From contig JAFDVL010000063.1 of assembly GCA_018268995.1 (NCBI GenBank), positions 739 to 64,738 on the forward strand: a DNA stretch of 64,000 nt. The letters run 5' to 3'. The notes beneath the pieces are model-generated. The model ran no database searches. It was not told the origin of the DNA and saw nothing but the letters and a program-made list of their open reading frames with translations. Shown here in pieces: positions 1 to 7,609 of the stretch; position 1 is the stretch's first letter; every line of letters begins with the position of its first letter. Source of the DNA: Acidobacteriota bacterium (GTDB taxonomy: Bacteria; Acidobacteriota; Blastocatellia; RBC074). The position numbers were made by a program, and so were the translations under genes.

Positions 1-142
1 TACCCGGAGCGGTAGCGACGTGGGTGACGGCTCCATACACTGAATTGAAAACCGATCTAGGTGCGCAGCAAGCATTGATCTTGAGGCTCAAGTAAAAAAG
101 CCCTTCGCTATAAACAATGCGAAGAGAGTAGAAAATGCTGAC
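1..142. other. Window edge, no gene recognised
   Basis: No coding region could be supported. The only clear structure is a minus-strand terminator-like hairpin at 94-126, listed separately. Confidence 0.4.
94..126 (-). terminator. Terminator-like hairpin after SulP remnant
   Basis: Read on the minus strand, CTTCGC and GCGAAG arms enclose a 10-nt loop and are followed by GGCTTTTTT. It lies just beyond the stop codon of the SulP remnant. Confidence 0.5.
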
Positions 143-415
143 CTACAGCGCGCTGACGGCACCTTTTACAATGCGTTGTTCAGGGCGCAACCCCGAATCC
201 ATGGCAAAGCCAATTGCCATTGGGACTGGTACCATCGCAGCAATCAATCCAGCCGTGAAATCACGTAAAATGTTTAGCTTGAGCGAGCCGCTAGCCAGAT
301 CTTCGTAGCGGCCATCTATCGGGTTGAGAAAAATTTTTAATCGTCCGAATAGAGTCGCCTCCTTCGGAGCTATAGCGTGTATGATTCCTGTAGTAGAGGC
401 TCTCTTCGTTATTCG
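143..415 (-). pseudogene. SulP-family transporter, N-terminal remnant
   Basis: The minus strand is open from a TGA at 416-418 to a TAG at 143-145. Its roughly 70-codon core reads like the beginning of a SulP permease: a cytoplasmic lead-in (FLNPIDGRYEDLASGS), then DFTAGLIAAMVPVPMAIGFA and a GLRPEQ motif, which is the family's TM1 region. The frame then stops, where an intact SulP continues for over 400 residues. No ATG, GTG or TTG start precedes the homologous part. I read it as a decayed or deleted transporter. It sits beside a beta-carbonic anhydrase gene, a pairing common for SulP bicarbonate carriers. It is not a copy of the intact SulP at 15551, whose N-terminus differs. Confidence 0.65.
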
Positions 416-534
416 TCAGCGTCAAAAAATGGGTATCTTGTAATTCGTCTTGTAATTCGTAATGTAGTCGAAGCTACGCAGTCTTTTTGTTTGGTCAGTA
501 ATTAGCTGCGCGCTTTAAATCGTTCGATCAGTCT

Positions 535-1242
535 TTATGCCGCGCGTTCTAAAGTGGTGTCTATTGAGTTTGCTGAGTTATTTACGGCAATGCGCGGTCG
601 GTGGGGAATCATACTTCCCGCATAAGTCGCTGTAACCGGCACAAATTGGGATTTTTCAGGATCGTAGGCCAGGATTTGCCCCGTCTCAATTTGATAAATC
701 AATGCATGTAAAGTCAGGTTTCCTTTGGCCAGACGTGCTGCTACGGCTGGATACGTGCGCAGGTTATCCAATTGAACCAAGACGTTTTCCTTGATCGCCG
801 CATTCAGCAAATCATTCCCCGTGCAATCCTGATAATTTTCCAGCACGACACGGCGGGTGGCCTCAGCGTGTTTGAGCCATGCCTCAACCAAAGGCAGCGG
901 TTTCAAATCTTCGGGTTGCAACAGGCCCTTCATGGCACCGCAATGAGAATGACCCATCACCACAATGTGACTGACCTGAAGTGCTGCCACCGCATATTCA
1001 ATGGTTGCACCTTCGCCCCCGGTTGAAGCCCCATACGGTGGCACGATGTTGCCTGCATTTCGCAAAACAAATAGCTCACCCGGTTTGGATTGTGTGAGTA
1101 AACCCGGCATAATGCGCGAGTCTGAACAGGTAATTAATAAGGTTTCCGGAGTTTGACCTTTTGAGAGCTGGGTGAATAAATCCTGATGCTCATTAAAATG
1201 AGTCGTCTGGAAGGTATGAATTCCGCGTACTAATTTTTCCAC
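535..1242 (-). CDS. Beta-class carbonic anhydrase
   Basis: Interconverts CO2 and bicarbonate in the cytoplasm. The 235-residue protein has the beta-class zinc ligands Cys39, His98 and Cys101 (CSDSR and HSHCG motifs) and the Asp41-Arg43 dyad. Length is usual for the family. It starts at GTG 1242, with AGGAGG eight bases upstream on the minus strand. A sigma-54 promoter (1359-1373) and a half-site array (1421-1464) lie upstream and mark it as part of the regulon probably controlled by the neighbouring two-component system. A decayed SulP transporter lies downstream and an intact SulP under the same kind of control is at 15551, so bicarbonate supply or pH balance is a plausible role. Confidence 0.93.
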   Translation of the reverse strand: MEKLVRGIHTFQTTHFNEHQDLFTQLSKGQTPETLLITCSDSRIMPGLLTQSKPGELFVLRNAGNIVPPYGASTGGEGATIEYAVAALQVSHIVVMGHSHCGAMKGLLQPEDLKPLPLVEAWLKHAEATRRVVLENYQDCTGNDLLNAAIKENVLVQLDNLRTYPAVAARLAKGNLTLHALIYQIETGQILAYDPEKSQFVPVTATYAGSMIPHRPRIAVNNSANSIDTTLERAA

Positions 1243-1272
1243 AAAGACTGCCTCCTAAGGTTTGACCGTTTC

Positions 1273-1340
1273 CAATGAGAAACGGAGCGACGAACTTTCG
1301 CTCGCCGCTCCAAAAAGTAATCCCTAAAGGATTCTCATTG
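1273..1340 (-). promoter_or_regulatory. Structured 5' leader of carbonic anhydrase
   Basis: An outer inverted repeat (CAATGAGAA / TTCTCATTG) encloses a 12-bp GC-rich stem capped by a GAAA tetraloop, all between the predicted sigma-54 transcription start and the GTG codon. No long U-tract follows, so it looks like an mRNA stability or translation element rather than a terminator. Confidence 0.5.
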
Positions 1341-1358
1341 ATTCGCGCCCGTAGAAGA

Positions 1359-1373
1359 GCAATCGGTACGCCA
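1359..1373 (-). promoter_or_regulatory. Sigma-54 promoter of carbonic anhydrase
   Basis: The minus strand reads TGGCGT-N5-TTGC, with the invariant GG and GC elements at the correct spacing. Predicted start of transcription is near 1347, giving a leader of about 105 nt. Confidence 0.75.
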
Positions 1374-1420
1374 CAGGTAAGTTATTGTGTTTCCTATGAA
1401 AAAGCACGATGATGTGACAT

Positions 1421-1464
1421 GACGCTGAGACATTTTGTCTCAGCGTCGAGATGTTTTGTCGCAG
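1421..1464. promoter_or_regulatory. Half-site array (upstream activating sequence)
   Basis: A perfect 27-bp palindrome at 1421-1447 has 12-bp arms around TTT; its core is TGAGACA-ttt-TGTCTCA. A second, degenerate copy follows (CGAGATG-ttt-TGTCGCA, 1447-1463). Half-sites start at 1426, 1436, 1447 and 1457, that is at 10-11 bp steps. The array lies about 50-90 bp upstream of the sigma-54 promoter at 1359-1373. Confidence 0.75.
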
Positions 1465-1937
1465 TCGGTTGGGTTAGGGAAGAAAGACACGAAATAACGT
1501 TCCACTCGCATGAACATTGCCTGGACGTAAAATGCTATGTCAAATACTTATTGCTCTTGAACGCCAGGCCCGCGTTAATGCGTTCGTCGACCAGACGTCC
1601 AAAATCGCGACCAACGCGTAAGACGCCAATGATGATTAAGTCTTTACTTTTGCCAAGGGGTTTGATGAGCTGGGTGTTATTCCAGAATTGGTTGTCTTCT
1701 CGTGAGGGGGGGATTGTTCCTGGGGAAAGCTGAAGTTGGCGGTGGCAAGTACCCCAGGCATAAAAAAGACCGCAAATCAAAATTCATTCTTGCTACCTGT
1801 CATTGAAAACTGAGGATGAAATGGGCAGAGGCGGCAACCTCTATGCCGTATTCTCCTGTATCCTTGTCGCCAAAAAACTTGGCACGCAATTCGCTTTGGC
1901 GGCCTACTTGAACTTGCCAAACGAACAAAACCAAACC
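1465..1937. other. Intergenic region upstream of sensor kinase
   Basis: About 470 bases without a gene I can recognise. Open frames of about 80-100 codons on both strands show no familiar motif and no good ribosome-binding site. A poor sigma-54 match (TCGCAT-N5-TTGC, 1506-1520) lacks the invariant -24 GG. Confidence 0.4.
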
Positions 1938-3395
1938 ATGAAAATCAGCTCTCGTCTGATTATCATTCTCACCGTTAGCGTTAATGCCGTGATGTTGGTG
2001 GCAACGTTTTTTATCTTGCGCCAGCTTGAAGCCAATTTGCTGGCGGCGACACAAGACGAAATCCGTGCCCATGCCGCCACGTTACAAATTGCACTGGAGG
2101 AAGATTACGCCACAGGTCGTTCCCTGGATGCGCAACGACTTATCAATCGTCTCAGCGAAAACCGCAGTATCTATGGAGCGATTCTTTTTAATGCGAGCGG
2201 CCAAATTGAAGTTGTTTCCAACAGTATTGCTGCCAGAGAATTCAGTTATCTGGGAGAAGTGAAGCAGGTTTTGGAAACGGCGCGCGCCGTTGAGATTTCT
2301 CGGCAGTTGAATGGACAGGACTTGTTCTCGGTCATTGCCCCAATCAAAAATGCAGGGACGGTTGTTGGGGCAATAGAAATTGCCCAATCCATTTCATTTA
2401 TCCGAACAGAACTGGTCCGGGAACGAAGAAATATTGCCTTGACGGCAGCCAGCCTATGTGTGGCAATTCTGCTGGTTGTTTCCTTCGTCCTTCATTTCAA
2501 TCTTACGCGCCCTGTACAAAGCCTGCTCACCGGGGCAATCGCCATCGGCAGGGGCGATTTGTCACACCGTGTGGCCGTCCCGAAAAGCAGCGGTGAATTA
2601 GTTCGCCTGGCAACTGAATTTAATCAGATGGCCAAGCATTTGGCAGAACAGCGAGAGGCGCTTGCCCGCGAAGCCGAAGAAAAAATCGCGCTTGAGCGCA
2701 AGCTTCGACATAGTGAACAACTTGCTGCGCTCGGTCGTCTGGCAGCAGGTGTCGCGCATGAAATGGGGGCACCGCTGCAAGTGATTGACGGTCGGGCAAA
2801 GCAATTGCAGGATCGCGCCGATTCCAATCTGGAAATGCGCCAACGAAACCTCACGATTATTCGCACCCAGGCCGAGCGTATTGGGCGTATTGTGCGACAG
2901 ATGCTGAATCTGGCACGTCCCTATAATCTACAAGTTGCTCCGACCAAAGTGGCTCAGCTTATTCAGGAGATTACAGACGCCGTAGAAATCACCGCAGCCA
3001 CCAATGGTGTGAAGATCAACGTGCAGTGTGATGACAGAATTATGATTGAAGCGGATGGGGGCTTGATCCTTCAGGCTATTTTGAATGTTTGTCAGAATGC
3101 AATTCAAGCCATGCCAACGGGTGGTCTCTTAACCATAGAGTGTTTGGCTGACCCTGCCGGAAGTGATCCGCTTATTAAAATTTCAGATACTGGACCGGGA
3201 ATTCCTTCCGAACACCTGGAGCATATCTTTGACCCCTTTTACACGACGAAAGAAGTCGGGCACGGCACCGGATTGGGATTAGCTGTGGCCAGTCGGATCA
3301 TTGCCGAACATGGAGGTCATATTGAAGTAGCTAATCGCGCTGAGGGCGGAGCCGTTTTCTATATTTACCTGCCGCAGCTTAAACCGGATAACTAG
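1938..3395 (+). CDS. Membrane sensor histidine kinase (NtrB-like)
   Basis: Sensor of a two-component pair; it autophosphorylates on His and passes phosphate to the regulator encoded two bases downstream. The ATG at 1938 is chosen because the hydrophobic first segment (residues 7-27) begins at once; an in-frame TTG at 1803 would add 45 unconvincing residues. Order of parts in 485 residues: TM1, periplasmic sensor region (about 28-165), TM2 (166-187), HAMP, a short coiled coil, HisKA with the H-box at His274 (GVAHEMGAPL), then HATPase with N-box QNAIQA, DTGPGIP and GTGLGLA. The H-box has Met-Gly-Ala where HEIRNP or HELNNP is commoner. The signal is unknown; the putative target genes suggest pH, metal or envelope stress. 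Confidence 0.9.
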   Translation: MKISSRLIIILTVSVNAVMLVATFFILRQLEANLLAATQDEIRAHAATLQIALEEDYATGRSLDAQRLINRLSENRSIYGAILFNASGQIEVVSNSIAAREFSYLGEVKQVLETARAVEISRQLNGQDLFSVIAPIKNAGTVVGAIEIAQSISFIRTELVRERRNIALTAASLCVAILLVVSFVLHFNLTRPVQSLLTGAIAIGRGDLSHRVAVPKSSGELVRLATEFNQMAKHLAEQREALAREAEEKIALERKLRHSEQLAALGRLAAGVAHEMGAPLQVIDGRAKQLQDRADSNLEMRQRNLTIIRTQAERIGRIVRQMLNLARPYNLQVAPTKVAQLIQEITDAVEITAATNGVKINVQCDDRIMIEADGGLILQAILNVCQNAIQAMPTGGLLTIECLADPAGSDPLIKISDTGPGIPSEHLEHIFDPFYTTKEVGHGTGLGLAVASRIIAEHGGHIEVANRAEGGAVFYIYLPQLKPDN

Positions 3396-3397
3396 AT

Positions 3398-4768
3398 ATG
3401 AAAGCACGATTCTTAATTGCTGAAGACGATGCCGACCTACGGGATTTATTACAGGACGATCTCGAAGATGCCGGATACGAAACCATTGTGGCGGTAGATG
3501 GGCGTGCTGCGCTGGCCCACCTGAATGATGAAAACAACTTTATTGATGTTTTGATTACCGATGTGAAAATGCCAGGGATGACGGGGGATGAATTGCTGAA
3601 GGCGACGCGCGAAAAGCGTCCTGAAATTCCAGTCATTGTCGTCACGGCTTTTGGCTCAGTCGAGCAGGCTGTCGAGATGGTAAAAAACGGGGCGTTTCAA
3701 TATTTGACCAAGCCCTTTGAGACGGACGATTTGTTGCGCACCATCGAACAGGCGTTGGAACAAAGCGAACCGCTCCGCAGCCAGGCTCGGCTCCGGCGCG
3801 AATTGCCATCGTCACCGCCGCGTCTTATCGGTGCGTCACGCCAGATGAAAGATATTCTCAAGTTGCTTGGAAAGGCCGCCCGCAGCAACAGCACCGTGCT
3901 GATTACGGGTGAATCCGGTACAGGTAAAGAACTCTTTGCGCGCTCCATTCATGAGATGTCAGATCGGAAAGGGGCATTTGTGCCCGTCAATTGCGCGGCC
4001 ATTCCCACGGAATTGATTGAGTCGGAATTGTTCGGACATACCGGGCAGGCATTCACCGGAGCCAAACAGGCACGCGCTGGATTATTTGAAGCAGCCGAAG
4101 CTGGCACGCTCTTTCTGGATGAAGTCGGAGAATTGCCGCTCGCGGTGCAGCCAAAACTACTGCGTGCGTTGCAGGAAGGTTCTGTGCGCCGTGTTGGTGC
4201 TGACCGCGAACGCGAGGTCAATGTGCGCGTGGTCGCCGCCACCAATCGGGATTTAGAAAAAGAAGTAGCGGAAGGGCGCTTTCGGGAAGATTTATATTGG
4301 CGGCTGAACGTCATCCATTTGCGTGTTCCACCATTGCGCGAGCGTCCCCTGGACATTCCGCTGATGATTGACCATTTCCTCACCAAAATGGCTGAAAGTA
4401 CGAATCAACCACCCTTCAACGTAACATCTGAAGCGCTGGCGATTCTGACCGCCTACTCGTGGCCGGGAAACGTCCGCGAGCTGGAGAACGCGCTCGAAAG
4501 TGCGATGGCCTTGGCTGAAGGATTTGTGATTACCCCGGATGATTTGCCCGCCCGAATTGGCAGCACCGGCAAAGTGTCTGCGCTGTTGGCACGCGGTCGT
4601 GAACAACGTATGACGCTACAGGATTTAGAAAAAGAATATATTTTGGAAACATTACGCCTGACGAACGGCAACAAATCGCGGGCCGCAGAAATGCTGGGGT
4701 TTGACCGCCGTACACTCCATCGCAAGTTGGATGAGTATCGTGCCGCAGATCCATCTTTTCAATTTTAA
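3398..4768 (+). CDS. NtrC-family sigma-54-dependent response regulator
   Basis: Transcription activator of 456 residues: receiver domain with phospho-acceptor Asp55, AAA+ ATPase with Walker A GESGTGKE (171-178) and Walker B GTLFLDE (236-242), and a C-terminal Fis-type helix-turn-helix (NKSRAAEMLGFDRRTLHRKL). It is cotranscribed with the kinase. The sigma-54-contacting loop reads QAFTGA at 217-222 instead of GAFTGA, an unusual first residue. Sigma-54 promoters with shared half-site clusters occur on both sides of this pair (1359, 4898) and again at 15416, 18753 and 19002, so it is the likely master of that set. ZraR/HydG-type envelope-stress regulators have the same architecture. Confidence 0.93.
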   Translation: MKARFLIAEDDADLRDLLQDDLEDAGYETIVAVDGRAALAHLNDENNFIDVLITDVKMPGMTGDELLKATREKRPEIPVIVVTAFGSVEQAVEMVKNGAFQYLTKPFETDDLLRTIEQALEQSEPLRSQARLRRELPSSPPRLIGASRQMKDILKLLGKAARSNSTVLITGESGTGKELFARSIHEMSDRKGAFVPVNCAAIPTELIESELFGHTGQAFTGAKQARAGLFEAAEAGTLFLDEVGELPLAVQPKLLRALQEGSVRRVGADREREVNVRVVAATNRDLEKEVAEGRFREDLYWRLNVIHLRVPPLRERPLDIPLMIDHFLTKMAESTNQPPFNVTSEALAILTAYSWPGNVRELENALESAMALAEGFVITPDDLPARIGSTGKVSALLARGREQRMTLQDLEKEYILETLRLTNGNKSRAAEMLGFDRRTLHRKLDEYRAADPSFQF

Positions 4769-4795
4769 GATGAACGCAGGCTTGACCTCAGACGC

Positions 4796-4833
4796 TGAGG
4801 CAATTTGCCATCAGCCTGTCGCATAATGTCGCA
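4796..4833. promoter_or_regulatory. Half-site array upstream of htpX operon
   Basis: TGAGGCA (4796) faces a partner TTGCCATCA, then TGTCGCA-taa-TGTCGCA gives direct copies at 4817 and 4827, exactly 10 bp apart. It resembles the 1421 and 15317 arrays and lies about 65-100 bp upstream of the sigma-54 promoter at 4898. Confidence 0.7.
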
Positions 4834-4897
4834 GTTTGCGAGGCTAATTGGATAGGTTTTTGAGGCTAAATGATTGACGTTCTGTTATTTCATCGCG

Positions 4898-4912
4898 TGG
4901 CACACGCATTGC
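4898..4912 (+). promoter_or_regulatory. Sigma-54 promoter of htpX-zinc ribbon-TerC operon
   Basis: TGGCAC-ACGCA-TTGC is a complete match to the -24/-12 consensus. Transcription should start near 4924, about 110 nt before the manganese riboswitch. A GGCGCACG/CGTGCGCC hairpin (4984-5014) lies in between. Confidence 0.88.
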
Positions 4913-5032
4913 CTAACTGATTGGCGTTAGGCTTGTCGCTCAACTGTGTTAGTGGGGAAAGTTGAGCAGTAAGCAACTGGGTGAGGCGCACGGACATTAA
5001 ACTGTTCGTGCGCCGTTAATTTATAGTTTTGT

Positions 5033-5140
5033 TAAGGGGAGTAGATCGCTTCCGAAGTCTGATAGGTCGTCAAGACGATGGCAAACAACCATCCGGTCTA
5101 TCAGCAGTGAGCTTGAGGCTCAATGGATCAAGACCTTTTG
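5033..5140 (+). promoter_or_regulatory. yybP-ykoY manganese riboswitch
   Basis: The leader contains, in order, AAGGGGAGTAG (loop 1 signature), the GTCGTCAAGACG loop-3 region, a hairpin closed by GATGG/CCATC, CCGG, an arm closing CTGATAG/CTATCAG, and the 3' signature ending in CAAGACCTTTT. These are the conserved blocks of the yybP-ykoY class, which binds Mn2+. The downstream operon ends in a TerC/Alx-type gene, a classical target of this class. The 3' P1 strand (GACCTTTT) is also the 5' arm of the terminator at 5131-5168, so ligand binding should switch expression on. Confidence 0.85.
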
Positions 5141-5168
5141 CAGATGGGAGCTGCAAAAGGTCTTTTTG
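5131..5168 (+). terminator. Riboswitch expression-platform terminator
   Basis: Perfect 13-bp arms, AGACCTTTTGCAG and CTGCAAAAGGTCT, with a 7-nt loop and a T-tract. It shares its left arm with the closing stem of the riboswitch aptamer. Confidence 0.85.
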
Positions 5169-5194
5169 TTTGTGGAGAAGTGAAAAAAGACACT

Positions 5195-6106
5195 ATGAAA
5201 CAATTTAGATCAATGAATCCGCGTGTGAAAACATTTTTACTCCTGGCAGCATTGACTGCATTGGTCTTGCTGTTGGGGCAAATGATTGGCGGTACAACAG
5301 GCTTCATTATCGCGTTGCTATTCGCCGGTCTAATGAATTTCGCTTCGTACTGGTGGTCAGATCGCATTGTGCTGCGAATGTACGGCGCGCAGGAAGTCCA
5401 GGAATCACAAGCTCCGGGGCTATATGCGCTCGTACGAAATATAACCGCGCGAGCCGAAATGCCGATGCCTAAGGTTTACATTATTCCTGAAGCGACGCCG
5501 AACGCTTTTGCCACCGGTCGCAATCCCCGCAATGGAGCGGTTGCTGTCACCGAAGGTCTGCTGCAAATGTTAGATCAGCGTGAATTGGCGGGTGTATTGG
5601 CTCACGAATTGGGCCACATCAAAAACCGCGACACGTTGGTGATGACCGTGACGGCTTCGATTGCAGGTGCCCTGAGTATGTTGGCCAACATGGCGTTGTG
5701 GAGTTCGTTCCTGGGCGGTTCTTCAGATGACGAAGAGGAGGGTGGTGGAATGTTTGGTGGACTGTTGGGCGTGATTTTCGCGCCGATTCTGGCCAGCTTG
5801 ATTCAAATGGCCATTTCCCGTTCGCGCGAATTTATGGCGGACGAAGCGGCGGCGAACTTAACGGGTGATCCGATGGCGTTGGCCAGTGCCCTGAGAAAAA
5901 TCGAAGGCTGGAGCCAGCAAGTTCCAATGCAAGCCGGCTCACCTGCCACGGCGCATTTGTTCATTATCAACCCATTTGCGGGCGAAGGGCTGATTCGGTT
6001 GTTTAGTACGCACCCGTCAACAGAGGCGCGCATTGAACGCCTTACGGCAATGAGCAGCAATAAATTTGCAGGAGAAAGGGGAGCCTATGAATTGTCCCGT
6101 GTGTAA
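5195..6106 (+). CDS. htpX: HtpX-like M48B membrane metalloprotease
   Basis: Membrane zinc protease that degrades misfolded membrane proteins. The 303-residue protein has two N-terminal membrane segments (about 13-31 and 33-52), the zinc motif HELGH at 137-141 with a downstream glutamate region (SREFMADEAA), and further hydrophobic stretches around residues 150-205, as in HtpX. I use ATG 5195; an in-frame ATG at 5123 lies inside the riboswitch terminator and cannot be right. First gene of an operon with the zinc-ribbon (20-nt overlap) and TerC genes. Control appears doubled: sigma-54 initiation at 4898 and Mn2+-dependent antitermination. Confidence 0.92.
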   Translation: MKQFRSMNPRVKTFLLLAALTALVLLLGQMIGGTTGFIIALLFAGLMNFASYWWSDRIVLRMYGAQEVQESQAPGLYALVRNITARAEMPMPKVYIIPEATPNAFATGRNPRNGAVAVTEGLLQMLDQRELAGVLAHELGHIKNRDTLVMTVTASIAGALSMLANMALWSSFLGGSSDDEEEGGGMFGGLLGVIFAPILASLIQMAISRSREFMADEAAANLTGDPMALASALRKIEGWSQQVPMQAGSPATAHLFIINPFAGEGLIRLFSTHPSTEARIERLTAMSSNKFAGERGAYELSRV

Positions 6107-6341
6107 TGTGCCGTTGACGATGACAGATCGGAGCGGCGTCGAAATTGATTATTGCCCAAAATGTCGTGGTGTCTGGCTGGATCGTGGCGAACTCGACAAG
6201 ATCATCGAACGAAGCGCTGCGTCAGCGCCAGAAGTGGAATCTCGCAAATTTTATAAACGAGATTTCGATGATGACGAGTATCGGCATCCGCACCACCGAA
6301 AGCGCAAATCATTTTTGGGTGAAATCTTTGATTTTGACTAA
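6087..6341 (+). CDS. Small TFIIB-type zinc-ribbon protein
   Basis: An 84-residue cytoplasmic protein. Two CxxC pairs (CPVC near residue 3 and CPKC near 25) form one zinc ribbon, followed by the family's GVWLDRGELDKI motif. The tail is acidic and basic by turns. The start at 6087 is preceded by GGAGAAAGGGGAG, and the gene overlaps the protease end, so translation is probably coupled. The exact function of this zf-TFIIB family is not established. Position between a zinc protease and a metal-riboswitch-linked transporter suggests a metal-related accessory role; that is inference. Confidence 0.85.
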   Translation: MNCPVCNVPLTMTDRSGVEIDYCPKCRGVWLDRGELDKIIERSAASAPEVESRKFYKRDFDDDEYRHPHHRKRKSFLGEIFDFD

Positions 6342-6400
6342 GGCGTAAATTAGCAGCCGCGCTTGGCGAACGAGTGCGGCTGCCATGATGGCACAATCGT

Positions 6401-7447
6401 ATGGAGACTATACTTTTTCCTTTAGCAGAATATTGGTGGGCTTACCTGGCGTTTACCGGGCTGGTGTTAGGCTTGCTCGCGCTTGATTTAGGCGTATTTC
6501 ATCGCAACGCACACGAAGTCACATTTCGTGAAGCCGCCACCTGGAGCGTGGTGTGGATTACCTTGGCCTTGCTGTTCAACTTCGGCTTGTATCAGTACGC
6601 GCTTTGGAAGTTGCCACAATCTCCACGATTAACTTCATTGCCCGGCTTCGTTCCTGAAGCTGCGGCGTGGCAGGTCGCATTGGAATTTCTGACCGGATAT
6701 GTGGTTGAGAAATCACTGGCTGTAGATAACATTTTTGTTTTCGTGGTGGTCTTTAGTTTCTTTGCGATTCCCGCGAAATATCAGCACCGCGTGCTGTTTT
6801 ACGGGATTCTGGGAGCGTTGTTTTTCCGCGCTGTTTTCATCGCACTCGGTTCGGTGTTGATGCAGTATCACGCCATCATTTTGATCTTCGGTGCGTTCCT
6901 GATTTTTACAGGGATAAAGATGATGTTTACGCCCGAAAAGCCGATGAACCCGGAAGACAATATTCTGCTCAAGCTTTTCCGCAAAGTTGTTCCGGTCACG
7001 CCATTCCTGCACGGCGACAAGTTTTTCGTGAAGCTCAATAAAGTTTGGGCTGCGACGCCGTTGTTCGTTGCGCTGTTATTTCTGGAGGTCACAGACATCA
7101 TTTTTGCTGTGGATTCAGTGCCTGCAATTTTCGCGCTGACAAAAGAGCCATTTTTGGTGTTTACGTCAAACATCTTCGCGATTCTCGGCTTGCGTTCGAT
7201 GTACTTCATGCTGGCCGGAGCTGTGGATAAATTCCATTTGCTGAAATATGGGCTGGCTTTGGTACTGGTCTTTGTTGGCTTGAAGATGGTCTGGCTGAAT
7301 GATTGGTTTGGCGGCAAATTCCCAATCAGTTTATCGTTGGGAATCATCGGCGGCATCATCACGGTCTCGACAGTGCTTTCATTGCTGTTTCCCAAGGCCA
7401 AAGATATTGAGCCTGTTGTGCAGCCGACCGCTAGATTTACAGATTAA
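6401..7447 (+). CDS. TerC/Alx family integral membrane protein
   Basis: A 348-residue multi-pass membrane protein with the family's acidic membrane motifs: EKSLAVDNIFVF (about 104-115) and EVTDIIFAVDSVPAIFA. TerC/Alx proteins are implicated in Mn2+ export and alkaline-pH or tellurite response. E. coli alx is controlled by a yybP-ykoY element, and here the operon has such an element at 5033, which supports the call. Last gene of the operon; a strong terminator follows at 7461. Confidence 0.92.
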   Translation: METILFPLAEYWWAYLAFTGLVLGLLALDLGVFHRNAHEVTFREAATWSVVWITLALLFNFGLYQYALWKLPQSPRLTSLPGFVPEAAAWQVALEFLTGYVVEKSLAVDNIFVFVVVFSFFAIPAKYQHRVLFYGILGALFFRAVFIALGSVLMQYHAIILIFGAFLIFTGIKMMFTPEKPMNPEDNILLKLFRKVVPVTPFLHGDKFFVKLNKVWAATPLFVALLFLEVTDIIFAVDSVPAIFALTKEPFLVFTSNIFAILGLRSMYFMLAGAVDKFHLLKYGLALVLVFVGLKMVWLNDWFGGKFPISLSLGIIGGIITVSTVLSLLFPKAKDIEPVVQPTARFTD

Positions 7448-7460
7448 TTATGCTGTATGG

Positions 7461-7505
7461 CAACAGCGAAGCCTTTTTTCAGCTTCGCTGTTGCTGTTTC
7501 TCTTT
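7461..7505 (+). terminator. Terminator of htpX-TerC operon
   Basis: CAACAGCGAAGC and GCTTCGCTGTTG form a 12-bp stem with a 9-nt loop, followed by CTGTTTCTCTTT. Confidence 0.8.
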
Positions 7506-7609
7506 GCCTGCCTCTTGACCTTTACTCACCTCTCCGATACCTACGTCTCGCAATAGTGTTTATTTATTCATGATTTGCCAGAGAATGTTTCCTTAACGAG
7601 AACGATTCT

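Noticed and set aside
66..86. CTTGAGGCTCAA near 74-85, shared with the riboswitch 3' part at 5112-5123, considered as a second yybP-ykoY element
   Set aside because: The GGGGAGTAG and CGTCA blocks are absent around it; a short palindrome alone is not enough.
202..217. TGGCAA followed by TTGC near 202-217
   Set aside because: The spacing is one base too long for sigma-54, and the site lies inside the SulP remnant coding sequence.
1506..1520. TCGCAT-N5-TTGC as a sigma-54 promoter for the sensor kinase
   Set aside because: The -24 GG is CG, and the leader would exceed 400 nt. Autoregulation remains possible, but the site does not support it.
1535..1780. An 81-codon minus-strand frame upstream of the sensor kinase
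   Set aside because: No ribosome-binding site, motif or recognisable homology; treated as non-coding.
5123..5194. An in-frame ATG at 5123 that would lengthen HtpX by 24 residues
   Set aside because: It lies within the riboswitch and terminator; ATG 5195 gives the usual HtpX N-terminus.
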